Shown here one piece after another: positions 23,420 through 33,346 of a stretch of DNA of 52,204 nucleotides; within the stretch, counting starts at the first letter, position 1, and the number at the start of each line of letters is the position of its first letter. This DNA comes from Clostridia bacterium (GTDB taxonomy: Bacteria; Bacillota; Clostridia; Christensenellales; SZUA-584). A model generated the notes under the pieces. The model was given only the letters and a program-made list of their open reading frames with translations, did no database searches and was not told where the DNA came from. Where the stretch lies: NCBI GenBank assembly GCA_018648645.1, contig JABGQS010000004.1, forward strand, positions 72,976-125,179, written 5' to 3'. The position numbers were made by a program, and so were the translations under genes.

Positions 23420-25492
23420 ATGGAAAGAATTTTTAGTGCAATCGTAAAAAGGAAGAAAACAGTCATTATCGCTTTTGTTGTTATTTCAGTAGTTTGTGTT
23501 TTTCTGATGCTTGGAGTTGGGCAAAACTATGACATGTCAAAGTATCTGCCGAGCGACAGCGAATCAAAAGTCGGTATTGATATATTAACGCAGGAGTACG
23601 CATACAACGGCAGCGCTGTCATGATGGTGCAGGACAAAAGTATTGTACAAATACTAGAAATGAAGGAAAATATCGAGACAATCCCGGGCATTGAACGCGT
23701 TGTATGGCTGGACGACATTTATGATTTGAAACAGCCAATTGAACTTATTGACGAGGAGATACGCAATAACTATATGGTCGGTGACGACGCTTTGCTTCAG
23801 CTTGTTTTCACCGAGGACGACTATGCAGAGGGTACGCAGGCGGCAATTGATGAGTTAAAGGTCAGGTTTGGGGATGATGTTCTGATTTCGGGCAGCGCTG
23901 TTGACGCTTACATGAGCATCAAAATGATAAGCGGTAATATCTTAACAGGTATTTTGGCTGCTGTTGGTGCCATACTGCTAATTCTGCTGTTATCAACTAC
24001 GTCATTCTTTGAAGTGTTCCTGTTTCTTGTTACCATCGGAGTCGCGATACTGCTGAACATGGGCACAAACGTCATTTTTGGCGAAATATCTTATATGACG
24101 TTTGCTTGCGTCGCGATTTTACAGCTGGCGATATCGATGGATTACTCCATATTTCTGCTTCATCGGTTTGAACAAGAACGCAAAACGGAGCCGATTGCAA
24201 GTAAAGCTATGGTGAATGCACTAAAGGCCTCGTTCACCTCGATATTCTCGAGCGGGCTTACAACGATCGTTGGATTTCTGGCGCTGATATTTATGAGCTA
24301 TACCATTGGAGCTGATATGGGCCTCGTGTTTGCAAAAGGTATCTTCTTTAGCTTGTTGTCCGTGTTGACCTTTTTACCTGCGCTGGCCGTGCTTAGCGTA
24401 AAGCTTATCGACAAAACCAAGCATCGTAAAATACTGCCGTCTATGAAGCGTATTCAGCGGCTGCTTGGTGGCAAAGTAAAGTACGTAGTTCTTGGTTTGT
24501 TAGTGCTCATTTCGGTGATCAGCTTTATGGCACAAAGCAACAATACCTTTTTGTACTCGGCAGAAAACGGCGAAGCGGATGACGAAGTAACTGCATCACA
24601 GGTCATTGAGGAAAAGTTCGGCTCAAGTAACCTGTTTGTAGTGCTTGTCCCAAGAGGCAACGGCGCAGCGGAGTACGACATGTCTAGAGAGCTGGAGGAT
24701 ATTCCGGTGGTAAAAAGTGTGCAGGGATATTATTCGTTTATAGATTATGCTATGCCTACGCAGATTGTGCCTGATGATATAAGCAGCGAGTTTTTTAGTG
24801 AAGGTTACTCGAGATATATTGTTGAGGTCGATGTCCCTATCGAAAGCGATGAGTCGTTTAGGACTGTAGAGCAGGTGCGCAGTGTTGTAGGGTCTCGCTT
24901 TGACGAAGCGTACGTTACGGGTGCAACGCCCGTGACATACGATATCAAAGAGTCAGCATCGGGCGACTTTTCGTTGGTTACGTTGTTGTCTATACTTTTC
25001 GTAGGTATAATACTTCTGTTTACGTTTAAGTCGGCAACTCTGCCAATAATACTGCTGTTCGTAATCGAAACTTCGATATGGCTTAACATGTCGTTCCCAT
25101 ACTTTAGCGGGTCACCAATGAACTTTATCGGATTCATGGTCATTAGCGCGGTGCAGCTTGGCGCAACAATAGATTACGCGATACTAATGACCACCTTCTA
25201 TAGAGAAGGCAGGCTAACCTTGGGGAAACGTGAAGCAGCAGAATACGCCGCAGACAAGGCGGGAGCTTCCATACTGGTGTCCACGCTCGTACTCGCTTCG
25301 GCAGGCTTCATTGTCTCGTTTACATTGGTCATGCCTGCGATGTCACAACTTGGGGCGCTGATTGGAAGAGGCGCGCTGCTCTCGGGAGGTATTACGATAA
25401 TTATGCTGCCTCAGCTGCTGACGCTGCTCGATAAAGTTATAACTAAAACTACCATAAACAGAAAGTTGTTTGTTTCAAGGAGGAGAAAATGA
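23420..25492 (+). CDS. MMPL family (RND superfamily) transporter
   Basis: 690 residues from the ATG at 23420 (GGAGAAGG directly upstream; the longer frame from 23357 has no site). The duplicated RND layout is clear: TM1 at about 12-32, a large extracytoplasmic loop with DMSKYLPSDSESKVG, then helices 2-6 (ILTGILAAVGAILLILLLST, TFACVAILQLAISMDYSIFL with the proton-relay type SMDYSIFL, TTIVGFLALIFMSY). A second half follows with a loop and a matching set including VQLGATIDYAILMTTFYREG. MMPL proteins export lipids, lipid-linked molecules or drugs by proton motive force. It overlaps the next gene by four bases, implying a two-protein export unit. Confidence 0.92.
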   Translation: MERIFSAIVKRKKTVIIAFVVISVVCVFLMLGVGQNYDMSKYLPSDSESKVGIDILTQEYAYNGSAVMMVQDKSIVQILEMKENIETIPGIERVVWLDDIYDLKQPIELIDEEIRNNYMVGDDALLQLVFTEDDYAEGTQAAIDELKVRFGDDVLISGSAVDAYMSIKMISGNILTGILAAVGAILLILLLSTTSFFEVFLFLVTIGVAILLNMGTNVIFGEISYMTFACVAILQLAISMDYSIFLLHRFEQERKTEPIASKAMVNALKASFTSIFSSGLTTIVGFLALIFMSYTIGADMGLVFAKGIFFSLLSVLTFLPALAVLSVKLIDKTKHRKILPSMKRIQRLLGGKVKYVVLGLLVLISVISFMAQSNNTFLYSAENGEADDEVTASQVIEEKFGSSNLFVVLVPRGNGAAEYDMSRELEDIPVVKSVQGYYSFIDYAMPTQIVPDDISSEFFSEGYSRYIVEVDVPIESDESFRTVEQVRSVVGSRFDEAYVTGATPVTYDIKESASGDFSLVTLLSILFVGIILLFTFKSATLPIILLFVIETSIWLNMSFPYFSGSPMNFIGFMVISAVQLGATIDYAILMTTFYREGRLTLGKREAAEYAADKAGASILVSTLVLASAGFIVSFTLVMPAMSQLGALIGRGALLSGGITIIMLPQLLTLLDKVITKTTINRKLFVSRRRK

Positions 25493-27108
25493 AAATTAAA
25501 AGATTAATAAGCGTTGTCGTGATTCTGGTGCTTGTGCTAACTGTCGGTATAACATCGACCTATGCCGAGAAAGAGAAAAATGAAACGGTGTATGCGGTTC
25601 TCAACTATGACGGAAGCGTAAACGACATTTATGTTGTCAATCAGCTGTTTGGCGAGTATGTTGACTACGGTGAATACACAGACGTAAAAAACCTGTCTAC
25701 TGACAGTACACCAACAATTGATGGTGATAGAATTGCCTTTGAGGAGACTGAATCGCAAGGCGGTCTGTACTATCAAGGAACGATGATTGGCGAGCTGCCG
25801 ATGACTTTTGATATCGAGTATTTTATTGACGGCGAGCAAGTTGCCGGCGAGAATCTTGGCGGAGAAAGCGGACATTTAAAAATAACGATTGATTTCGCTG
25901 TCAATGAAAAGTGCGACGCGCAGGTTAGCGACGCCATAATGGCGCAGATAATGCTTACGCTGAACATGGATATCGCAGACAATATCGAAGTGAATAACGG
26001 CACAAGCGTTATCGTTGGCAACACAATGACGGTCAATTATACAGCGCTGCTTGGAGAAAGTGGTACGGCAACGCTTGAAGCGGACGTTACCGATTTTGAA
26101 ATGGCGGCAATATCGATTTCGATGCTCAAAAACACGTTTACGTTGGACGGTTATGAGGACACAATTGACGAGTTTAAGGACGGCTTTGCTGACATGGAAG
26201 ATGGAATGGTTGAGATGATTGACGGCACAACTGAGCTAAAGGACGGCACTGTTGATCTTATAGACGGTATTGGCGACTTAAAGAACGGACTGAGAAGGCT
26301 CAAGTCATCGGGAGGCGATTTCGCTGACGGTATGACAGTTTACGGTGACGGGCTGGGGCAGTACCTCTATGGTGTAACTCAGCTTGAACCGGGCTCTGCA
26401 CAGTTTGATGACGCACTAAATGCGTTGGCACAAAACGGCGGTGCTGTGTCAAACGGTGTGTCTCAAATCAGCGATGGCCTCTCGCAGCTCGCCGGTTCTA
26501 CAGCCGAGCTTGAAGCGTTGGCTACGGCGCTATTGTCCAGCACAGACCCAAGCGTGCAGGCGCTTGCTGCCGGGACACTAGAGACTTTGGCGACGCTTGA
26601 AGCGCTCTCGGGTGGTTTGAATACCGCAAGCAACGGAGTAAGCGAATACGTTGGCGGTGTAAGCGAAATAGCGATTGGCTATGGTGTGTTCCACGAAGGC
26701 ATTGTTCAGCTTAGCAGCAATGCTGATGCTATGAATGTCGGGTTTGAGCAAATTGCGTCCGGATATAACGAATACCTTACAGGAGTTTCGAAAAGTTCAA
26801 GCGGAATGAGTAAGTTGTACGCTTCTATAAAAACTATGCCGGACGATGTGCAGCTGCTGATAGACGGGCAAGTAGATTTTAAAGATGGTATTTCGGAAGC
26901 AAGCGAGTTGATTGATGATGAGCTGAGTGTGTTTTCTGCCGGTGACTCTGCAGCAGTGTCATTCACATCTCCTGAAAAAAACAATCCGGCAAGCGTTCAG
27001 TATGTTCTGACTACACCTGAGATTCGTGTGAACGAACAAGTAACTAAAGAGGATACAACCGTGAAGCAGGAAAACTTCTTTACGCGGTTTGCAGATTTGT
27101 TTAGATAA
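25489..27108 (+). CDS. Secreted or membrane-attached heptad-rich partner of the MMPL transporter
   Basis: 539 residues with an N-terminal signal sequence (basic MKIKR, hydrophobic 7-24, possible cleavage after STYA). Residues about 30-210 are beta-rich; residues about 215-500 are long helical repeats of the LxxGxxxLxxG kind (MEDGMVEMIDGTTELKDGTV, DLIDGIGDLKNG, LSQLAGSTAEL, SSSGMSKLYA), resembling the extracellular domain of YhgE/Pip proteins that often accompany MMPL exporters. No C-terminal membrane helix is obvious: the end is NFFTRFADLFR, a short amphipathic stretch. Likely an extracytoplasmic adaptor; function inferred from context. Confidence 0.7.
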   Translation: MKIKRLISVVVILVLVLTVGITSTYAEKEKNETVYAVLNYDGSVNDIYVVNQLFGEYVDYGEYTDVKNLSTDSTPTIDGDRIAFEETESQGGLYYQGTMIGELPMTFDIEYFIDGEQVAGENLGGESGHLKITIDFAVNEKCDAQVSDAIMAQIMLTLNMDIADNIEVNNGTSVIVGNTMTVNYTALLGESGTATLEADVTDFEMAAISISMLKNTFTLDGYEDTIDEFKDGFADMEDGMVEMIDGTTELKDGTVDLIDGIGDLKNGLRRLKSSGGDFADGMTVYGDGLGQYLYGVTQLEPGSAQFDDALNALAQNGGAVSNGVSQISDGLSQLAGSTAELEALATALLSSTDPSVQALAAGTLETLATLEALSGGLNTASNGVSEYVGGVSEIAIGYGVFHEGIVQLSSNADAMNVGFEQIASGYNEYLTGVSKSSSGMSKLYASIKTMPDDVQLLIDGQVDFKDGISEASELIDDELSVFSAGDSAAVSFTSPEKNNPASVQYVLTTPEIRVNEQVTKEDTTVKQENFFTRFADLFR

Positions 27109-27141
27109 TTGTTGAATAAGTAAAAAAGATTAGTATTTAAG

Positions 27142-27168
27142 AAAAGCCGTTAATCAAGCGGCTTTTTC
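27142..27168. terminator. Bidirectional intrinsic terminator
   Basis: AAAAGCCG (27142-27149) and CGGCTTTT (27159-27166) with a nine-base loop and T-rich flanks on both strands. It lies between the MMPL operon and the convergent lon-engB-phosphoesterase operon. Confidence 0.8.
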
Positions 27169-27212
27169 TGCACAAAAATAATGGCGTAAAGCCTGTTGAT
27201 TTCATGAACAGA

Positions 27213-27908
27213 TTATATAATTTGTGCAAGTTTGAAATCTGTAAAATCACAGGAAACGAGGTGGTACTCTACTCCTCTGAGCTTACCGGTTAGAACGCAG
27301 TCGGGATTAACAGAATGCAGGTGACCGTACACTACTTTGTAAACGCCGAATTCTTCAAATAGGTCGGTAAACAGCGTTTGCGAACCTTGCGCGTCGGTTG
27401 GCGGAAAGTGCATCATACCAATCAGCTGTTTGTCCGGCGCAATCTTTTTTGCGTGCTGCAAAGACATCTCAAGCCGTCCGGCTTCACGAAGATACAGTTT
27501 TTCGTCAACTTCTTTGTCGTAGCCGTTGCTGCCGGGGATAATCCACCCGCGCGAGCCTGCAAAAACATAGTCGCGCACATATAAGCTGTTGTTTTGTATA
27601 ATATACGTTTCGTTTGTAAGCAGCGCTTCGACTTGACTCAATGAGCTCCACCAATAGTCATGATTGCCTTTGAGAAGTATTTTTGTGCCCGGCATTGCGC
27701 AAACCCCGTCAATGTCGACTTTCGCTTCGCTGAGTTTCATTGCCCACGATAAGTCACCCGGAAGCAACACAACATCGCCGTCCTCCACAATCTCTGTCCA
27801 GTTTTGCTTTATATTTGCCCAATGCTCGCTCCAATGCTCTCCAAAAATGTTCATCGGTTTTGGCGTGAACCCAGACAAGTGCAGGTCGCCTATAGCATAT
27901 ACCCTCAT
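27213..27908 (-). CDS. Metallophosphoesterase
   Basis: 231 residues from the ATG at 27908, whose ATGA overlaps the engB stop; a longer frame to 28103 lies inside engB and is discarded. Calcineurin-like motifs in order: VYAIGDLHLSGFTP (metal-binding Asp and His), GDVVLLPGDLSWAM (GD), LLKGNHDYWW (GNHD), MMHFPPTD and VYGHLH. These ligands bind two metal ions. Relatives are annotated as serine/threonine phosphatases or phosphodiesterases; the substrate is unknown. Third gene after lon and engB. Confidence 0.9.
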   Translation of the reverse strand: MRVYAIGDLHLSGFTPKPMNIFGEHWSEHWANIKQNWTEIVEDGDVVLLPGDLSWAMKLSEAKVDIDGVCAMPGTKILLKGNHDYWWSSLSQVEALLTNETYIIQNNSLYVRDYVFAGSRGWIIPGSNGYDKEVDEKLYLREAGRLEMSLQHAKKIAPDKQLIGMMHFPPTDAQGSQTLFTDLFEEFGVYKVVYGHLHSVNPDCVLTGKLRGVEYHLVSCDFTDFKLAQII

Positions 27909-28486
27909 AATGCTTTTTCCACCTCGTCGAGCATCGCTTCTACACCAATTTTCTTGAGTGCAGATACAGCGATAATCGGATAATCTATGCCTGCGCCTAC
28001 TTGCTGTTTGATATCCCTTAGGCGAGCAAACCGCTTTGTTTTCGCAATCTTGTCCGCCTTTGTCGCCACGATAATGACATGCAGACCAAAATGCGCTGCC
28101 CACTGAAACATCAGCTTATCGTCTTCGTTCGGCGCGTGCCTAATATCAATCAATATCAAAAACGCGCGAAGATTCTTCGCAACGTTAAAATAACCTTCCA
28201 TCATTGCCGGCCACGAATTCTTCTCGGTTTTGGACACCTTTGCATACCCATAGCCCGGCAGGTCGACAAGCATAAACTCCTCGTTAATTACGAAAAAGTT
28301 GACCAATCTCGTTTTTCCGGGGCTGCCGCTAATCTTCGCCAGCTTTGAGTTGTTGGTAAGCAAATTTATTAGCGAGCTTTTGCCAACGTTGCTCTTCCCG
28401 CAAACCGCAATCTCGGGCAAATCCAGCTTTGGGTAATCTCTTGTTTTTTTCATGCTCGTCAAAAACCGAGCTTTTTTTATTCGCAT
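27905..28486 (-). CDS. engB: Ribosome biogenesis GTP-binding protein EngB (YsxC/YihA)
   Basis: 193 residues, normal length. G1 loop [15 protein letters not shown], switch region [21 protein letters not shown]3 [13 protein letters not shown]4 VATKADKI and G5-like AVSALKKIG. EngB is an essential GTPase for 50S subunit assembly. It follows lon by eight bases, a gene pair conserved in many Bacillota, and overlaps the metallophosphoesterase by four bases. Confidence 0.96.
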   Translation of the reverse strand: MRIKKARFLTSMKKTRDYPKLDLPEIAVCGKSNVGKSSLINLLTNNSKLAKISGSPGKTRLVNFFVINEEFMLVDLPGYGYAKVSKTEKNSWPAMMEGYFNVAKNLRAFLILIDIRHAPNEDDKLMFQWAAHFGLHVIIVATKADKIAKTKRFARLRDIKQQVGAGIDYPIIAVSALKKIGVEAMLDEVEKAL

Positions 28487-28494
28487 AACGTCCT

Positions 28495-30804
28495 CTATTT
28501 CTCTATCGCAATTTTCAGAACTTCGCTAAGCTCTGTTATCGGGATAAAGTTAATTTTTTTGCGCAGCAGTTCAGGCATTTCTGCAACATCCTTCTCATTT
28601 TCGGCAGGAATAATTATCGTTTTGATGCCCACTTTTAAAGCGGCAAGCGATTTTTCTTTCAGCCCGCCGATTGGAAGCACTCGCCCCGTCAGCGTAATCT
28701 CGCCAGTCATGGCAATGTCTGCCCTCACCTTTTTGTCGGACAGAACGGAAACCAGCGCCGTTGCCATTGTGATGCCTGCGGAAGGACCGTCCTTTGGTAT
28801 CGCACCCTCCGGCAAGTGTATGTGAATGTCGGTGGTGTCGATAAACGCTTCCTCTATGCCAAGCTCCTCGCTGTTCGCACGAACAAAAGACAGCGCCGCT
28901 TTTGCGGATTCCTGCATAACGTCACCAAGCTGCCCCGTCAGTGAGAGCTTGCCTTTGCCGTGCATTTTAATAGCCTCGACAACAAGCGTTTGACCACCGA
29001 CCGCAGTCCACGCAAGCCCCATTACAACGCCCACACGAGGCTTCTCTTGAGCCTTCGTCTGCGAAAACTTTGGCGCACCGAGATATTTGTGCACAAGTAC
29101 TTTATTAACCGAAATCGACTTCTTGCTGCTGCTCGACAATTCGACCACGCATTTCCTAAACACAGTTGCTATTTTGCGCTCCAGATTTCGCACACCCGCT
29201 TCTCGCGTGTACCTGTGTATAATCTCAAGCAAAGCTGTGTCGAGTATCTTGGCTTCCTTTTTCAAAAGCCCATGCTCTGCTCTTTGCTTCGGAATCAAGT
29301 GATTTTTTGCGATTCCCGTTTTTTCTTGCTCGGTGTAGCTAGAAAGCTCGATTATCTCCATCCTGTCAAGAAGCGGCGCAGGAATGCTACTGTAGCTGTT
29401 CGCCGTGGTTAAAAACATCACGTTTTCGAGGCTAAACGGTAAATCAAGGTAATGATCGCGGAACGTTGCGTTAATCTCCGGGTCTAGCACCTCCAGCATT
29501 GCGGACGCCGGGTCTCCCCTAAAGTCGCTCGACATCTTGTCGATTTCGTCCAGCAAGAATACCGGGTTTACTGTACCCGACTGCTTGATTGACGATATTA
29601 TACGACCGGGTATCGCGCCGATATACGTTCTTCTGTGTCCTCTTATCTCCGCTTCGTCGCGCAAGCCGCCCAATGAAGCGCGTACAAACTCTCGCCCGAG
29701 CGCTCGTGCAATCGACTTCGCTATTGAAGTTTTACCTGTTCCGGGAGGTCCTACAAAGCACAGTATCGGGCCTCGCATGTTTTGCTTGCGCTCCAGAACA
29801 GCAAGAAACTCTATGATTCTGTCCTTGACCTTTTCGAGACCAAAGTGGTCTTCGTCGAGTATCTTCCTCGCGTGCTTCAAGTTTAGGTTGTCCTCTGTCA
29901 TCTTGTTCCACGGCAGCTCGATTATAGTCTCAACATACGACATGATTACTCCAAGCTCCGGAGAGCCAAGCGACAATCTTTCCATGCGGGAAATCTCTTT
30001 TTCTGCTTTTTCGCGAACCTCGTCACTCACATCAATAGCCGCGAGTTTTTCTCTCAGCTCGTCCGCGTCGGACAACACGCCGCCTTCTTCACCAAGCTCG
30101 CTTTTGATCGCGCGCATTTGTTCACGAAGCACGTACTCTCGCTGCGACTTGTCTATCTGCTTTCTGACCTTGCCGCGAATCTCGTTTTCGATTACTGCAA
30201 TATCAAGCTCGCTGGTAAGCATTTCTATTAGCATATCCAGTCTTTTAGAAGTGTCGATACATTCAAGCACAGTCTGTTTGTCCTCGAGCTTAAACAGCAC
30301 GCTGGATGCGATTATGTCTGCCATCTGCCCAATGTCGTCAACGCTGTTTACTGATGCCATTGTTTCAGAAGATACTTTTGGGCTGATGTCGGCAAGCTGC
30401 TCAAACGTGTCCATCACCATACGCTTTAGCGCTGATTCCTTCACTTTGTCTGTCGATACTTCGTCGAAAACAAGCTCGCTCACAACAACGCTAAGATGCT
30501 CCTGAGTATCCAAATAGCCATCTATCCTTGCTCGGTAGACACCCTTTACAAGTACGCGGATAACGTTTCCCGGCAGTTTTAGAATCTGCTTGATGCGCGA
30601 AACTGTACCGATTTCGTATATTTCATCCGGCTTTGGGTCTTCGGTGTCTCTATCTTTTTGTGCAGCAAGAAAGATAATCTGATCGTTCTCCATAGCTTTC
30701 TCGACAGCCGCGACCGATTTGTCACGACCAACCTCGAAATGCAGCGCCATGTGCGGAAAAACAATTACGTCTCTCAATGCTACCATAGGTATATTCTTGC
30801 TCAT
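28495..30804 (-). CDS. lon: ATP-dependent Lon protease
   Basis: 769 residues from the ATG at 30804 (GGAGGG three bases upstream); the frame extended to 30858 covers the promoter and is rejected. N-terminal substrate domain about 5-200 ([20 protein letters not shown]), AAA+ module with Walker [10 protein letters not shown] (352-360), Walker B FLLDEID (416-422), and the protease domain with Ser675 in [10 protein letters not shown] and Lys718 in [10 protein letters not shown] forming the Ser-Lys dyad. It degrades misfolded and specific regulatory proteins in the cytoplasm. A palindrome over its promoter suggests a dedicated repressor. Confidence 0.97.
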   Translation of the reverse strand: MSKNIPMVALRDVIVFPHMALHFEVGRDKSVAAVEKAMENDQIIFLAAQKDRDTEDPKPDEIYEIGTVSRIKQILKLPGNVIRVLVKGVYRARIDGYLDTQEHLSVVVSELVFDEVSTDKVKESALKRMVMDTFEQLADISPKVSSETMASVNSVDDIGQMADIIASSVLFKLEDKQTVLECIDTSKRLDMLIEMLTSELDIAVIENEIRGKVRKQIDKSQREYVLREQMRAIKSELGEEGGVLSDADELREKLAAIDVSDEVREKAEKEISRMERLSLGSPELGVIMSYVETIIELPWNKMTEDNLNLKHARKILDEDHFGLEKVKDRIIEFLAVLERKQNMRGPILCFVGPPGTGKTSIAKSIARALGREFVRASLGGLRDEAEIRGHRRTYIGAIPGRIISSIKQSGTVNPVFLLDEIDKMSSDFRGDPASAMLEVLDPEINATFRDHYLDLPFSLENVMFLTTANSYSSIPAPLLDRMEIIELSSYTEQEKTGIAKNHLIPKQRAEHGLLKKEAKILDTALLEIIHRYTREAGVRNLERKIATVFRKCVVELSSSSKKSISVNKVLVHKYLGAPKFSQTKAQEKPRVGVVMGLAWTAVGGQTLVVEAIKMHGKGKLSLTGQLGDVMQESAKAALSFVRANSEELGIEEAFIDTTDIHIHLPEGAIPKDGPSAGITMATALVSVLSDKKVRADIAMTGEITLTGRVLPIGGLKEKSLAALKVGIKTIIIPAENEKDVAEMPELLRKKINFIPITELSEVLKIAIEK

Positions 30805-30824
30805 AGTCCCTCCAATTTGTGTTC

Positions 30825-30858
30825 GCTGTATTATACAGCAAAATATATTCGCCTGCAA
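30825..30858 (-). promoter_or_regulatory. lon promoter with palindromic operator over the -10 box
   Basis: Minus strand TTGCAG (30853-30858), 17-base spacer, TATAAT (30830-30835). A perfect inverted repeat GCTGTAT-A-ATACAGC (30825-30839) covers the -10 and start region. It is not a CIRCE element (TTAGCACTC type) nor a CtsR heptamer repeat. Confidence 0.7.
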
Positions 30859-30989
30859 CTTGCATGTCGCTCTTTTTACAAAGGTTTCATAATTGCGCTG
30901 CGCTTACTGCACACTTTGCATTTGCTACAAAGAAAAGACTGCCACTTATGTGCCAGCCACTTACATCAATTTGAAATAATTGCGTGTGC

Positions 30990-31526
30990 TTACCTTACCA
31001 GCTTTGCACCCGCATCAAATGCCTTCTCGTTTAGCGCAATCAAATGCGCTTTGCTTTTGCCTAGGAACTTCTTGATTCCAATCATAATACTGTCTTTTGT
31101 GACCACGGCAGTCGCAGTCACATACGCGCCCAGCATAACCATGTTGGTTACTTTCGAGTTGCCGAATTTGATTGCCATTTCGCTGGCAGGTATGTTGTAG
31201 ACATCGATATCCTTACGTTTCGCTTTTTTCTCGACAATTGAAGAGTTGATAAACAACTTGCCACCCGGCTTAACCGTCTTTTCAAATTTGTCCAGCGAAG
31301 GACCGTTAAGCGCAATCACCGCGTCAGCATTAGTGACGACAGGAGAGCCAACAGGGTCACTAGATACAATAACGTTGCAGTTTGCTGTGCCGCCGCGCAT
31401 TTCCGGTCCATATGACGGCATCCAAGAAACGTGCTTGTCTTCTATCATTCCGGCATAAGTTACCAGCTGCCCCAAAAGCAACACACCCTGTCCGCCAAAT
31501 CCTGCGCTGATTAACTTGTTGATCAT
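30990..31526 (-). CDS. 2-oxoacid:ferredoxin oxidoreductase, gamma subunit
   Basis: 178 residues from the ATG at 31526 (AGGAGGT six bases upstream), not the longer frame that enters the beta gene. Opening ISAGFGGQGVLLLGQLVTYA is the GxGGQG signature of the gamma domain (PF01558), followed by SYGPEMRGGTANCNVIVSSD and GKLFINSSIV. This subunit contacts CoA in the complex. Four-base overlap with the beta gene; last of the four subunit genes. Exact substrate (branched-chain 2-oxoacids or 2-oxoglutarate) cannot be fixed from sequence. Confidence 0.92.
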   Translation of the reverse strand: MINKLISAGFGGQGVLLLGQLVTYAGMIEDKHVSWMPSYGPEMRGGTANCNVIVSSDPVGSPVVTNADAVIALNGPSLDKFEKTVKPGGKLFINSSIVEKKAKRKDIDVYNIPASEMAIKFGNSKVTNMVMLGAYVTATAVVTKDSIMIGIKKFLGKSKAHLIALNEKAFDAGAKLVR

Positions 31527-32263
31527 TCCTGTACCTCCTTGTATACGCCAAGTGGAAACACAGGTATCATGTTCTCTTTCATCCATTCTATCGATTCCAC
31601 AGGTGTCATTCCCCAGTTTGTCGGACAGTTGTTCAACATTTCTACCATGGTGAACCCTTTGCCCGCTAATTGTGCCTCGAACGCCTTCTTAACGGCTTTC
31701 TTGGCTTTGTTAATGTGTCGCACATCATGCAGCGAAACGCGCTCTATGTACGCGCTGCCGTCTATCGTAGCAAGCATTTCGGACATGCGTATCGGCGAGC
31801 CGCAAAGCTCCGGATCTCTGCCAAGCGGCGAAGTCGTCGTCTTTTGCCCAATCAAAGTAGTAGGTGCCATTTGTCCGTTCGTCATTCCGTATATTGCGTT
31901 GTTGATGAATATCGCCGTAATTTTCTCTCCTCTGGCAGCTGCGTGCACAATCTCGGCAGCTCCGATGGAAGCCAAGTCTCCGTCACCTTGATACGTAAAC
32001 ACAAGGTTTTCCGGGTGCACACGTTTTGCGCCTGTTGCAACTGCCGGTGCTCTGCCGTGCGCTGCCTCGTACATGTCAATGTCAAAATATTTATACGCGA
32101 ACACAGCACACCCAACAGGTGCGATGCCTATCGCTTTTTCTTTCATCCCAAGCTCTTCGATACACTCCGCAACGATTCTGTGCGCGATTCCGTGGGTGCA
32201 TCCCGGGCAATAATGAAACGGCACATCTGTGATGACATTGCTTTTCTTAAATACTACTGCCAT
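31523..32263 (-). CDS. 2-oxoacid:ferredoxin oxidoreductase, beta (TPP-binding) subunit
   Basis: 246 residues. FHYCPGCTHGIAHRIVAECI is the conserved N-terminal Cys motif; VFTYQGDGDLASIGAAEIVH with the following IFINNAIYGMTNGQMAPT is the thiamine diphosphate and Mg binding site (GDGD...N). It decarboxylates a 2-oxoacid and, with the other subunits, passes electrons to ferredoxin while forming acyl-CoA. One base separates it from the alpha gene; it overlaps the gamma gene by four. Confidence 0.94.
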   Translation of the reverse strand: MAVVFKKSNVITDVPFHYCPGCTHGIAHRIVAECIEELGMKEKAIGIAPVGCAVFAYKYFDIDMYEAAHGRAPAVATGAKRVHPENLVFTYQGDGDLASIGAAEIVHAAARGEKITAIFINNAIYGMTNGQMAPTTLIGQKTTTSPLGRDPELCGSPIRMSEMLATIDGSAYIERVSLHDVRHINKAKKAVKKAFEAQLAGKGFTMVEMLNNCPTNWGMTPVESIEWMKENMIPVFPLGVYKEVQE

Positions 32264-32264
32264 T

Positions 32265-33323
32265 TTACATGCCCTCCTCTATGTCTTGCAGCTCTTCCAA
32301 AACCATTTCGGGTGTTGGAACCATGCCGCCGGTGACGCCGACAAACAAAACAGGCTTTGCTCCGTTTACCGCCAGCCGTACGTCTTCGACCATTTGTCCC
32401 GTGCTCATCTCTACCGCCACAAAAGCTTTGCATTTCTCCGTGGCTTTCGCTATCATTTCGCTTGGGAACGGCCAAACCGTAATTGGTCTGATCAACCCAG
32501 CCTTTATACCAAGCTCTCTTGCTTTCTTGACAGCGTTTTTAACAATGCGAGACGTCGTACCATATGCGACAATGCATATGTCCGCGTCATCCATCATAAA
32601 CTCTTCGTATTGCGTTTCTTTTGCAGCAATTTTGTCATATACGCACTGAAGTCCCTTGCATACCGCGCTCATCTTTTCCGCCTCGATATGTATCGAGTTA
32701 ATCTGCGCTCTTGGTTTGGTGCCGTCATTACCTGTCGCTGCCCAGTCCTTTGGCGGCTGCTTTCGCTTTGTAATGGGTTTGAACTCGACCGGTTCCATCA
32801 TTTGTCCAATCATACCGTCTGCCAGAATGAGCGCAGGAACACGATAGTAATCCGAAGCCTCGAACGCTTCCATCACACAGTCCGCTGCTTCCTGTACAGA
32901 CGCCGGCGCGTATACAATCAATCGATAGTCGCCGTGTCCTCCGCCTTTGACAGCTTGAAAATAGTCTGCCTGTGCCGGCAAAATTCCACCGAGCCCCGGA
33001 CCGCTTCTCATGATATTGACAATTACGCACGGCAGCATCGCACAAGCGATATAGCTGATGCCCTCTTGCTTTAGACTTATACCCGGAGATGAACTGCTTG
33101 TCATAACCCGTGCACCTGCGCCGGATGCGCCGTAAACCATGTTTATAGCCGCGACCTCTGACTCTGCTTGAAGAAATGTGCCACCTACTTCAGGCATTCT
33201 TTTTGCCATATGCTCGGGAATTTGGTTTTGAGGGGTAATCGGGTATCCAAAAAAATACCTGCACCCGGCTTTAATTGCAGCCTCTGCAATCGCCTCGTTC
33301 CCTTTCATTAAAATCCTAGTCAT
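32265..33323 (-). CDS. 2-oxoacid:ferredoxin oxidoreductase, alpha subunit (VorB/KorA type)
   Basis: 352 residues with domain I/II of the oxidoreductase family: GNEAIAEAAIKAGCRYFFGY, PITPQNQIPEHMAKRMPEVG, FLQAESEVAAINMVYGASGA, MTSSSSPGISLKQEGISYIA, then the C-terminal transketolase-like part IVAYGTTSRIVKNAVKKARE. Clostridial homologues in the same four-gene order are usually called VorB (3-methyl-2-oxobutanoate dehydrogenase); close 2-oxoglutarate forms exist. Anaerobic cytoplasmic enzyme. Confidence 0.93.
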   Translation of the reverse strand: MTRILMKGNEAIAEAAIKAGCRYFFGYPITPQNQIPEHMAKRMPEVGGTFLQAESEVAAINMVYGASGAGARVMTSSSSPGISLKQEGISYIACAMLPCVIVNIMRSGPGLGGILPAQADYFQAVKGGGHGDYRLIVYAPASVQEAADCVMEAFEASDYYRVPALILADGMIGQMMEPVEFKPITKRKQPPKDWAATGNDGTKPRAQINSIHIEAEKMSAVCKGLQCVYDKIAAKETQYEEFMMDDADICIVAYGTTSRIVKNAVKKARELGIKAGLIRPITVWPFPSEMIAKATEKCKAFVAVEMSTGQMVEDVRLAVNGAKPVLFVGVTGGMVPTPEMVLEELQDIEEGM

Positions 33324-33346
33324 TATATAATCACCTTGTTAGTCTA

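Noticed and set aside
29537-30505. A 322-codon plus-strand open frame opposite lon
   Set aside because: It is antisense to clearly conserved lon coding sequence, is Ser/Ile-rich as expected for a shadow frame, has no ribosome binding site and no recognisable domain.
30825-30858. CIRCE or CtsR operator at lon
   Set aside because: The palindrome GCTGTAT-A-ATACAGC does not match TTAGCACTC-N9-GAGTGCTAA or the GTCAAA heptamer repeats.
32229-33074. A 281-codon plus-strand open frame opposite the 2-oxoacid oxidoreductase alpha gene
   Set aside because: Shadow of a conserved gene; composition rich in Cys, His, Arg and Tyr without domain similarity.
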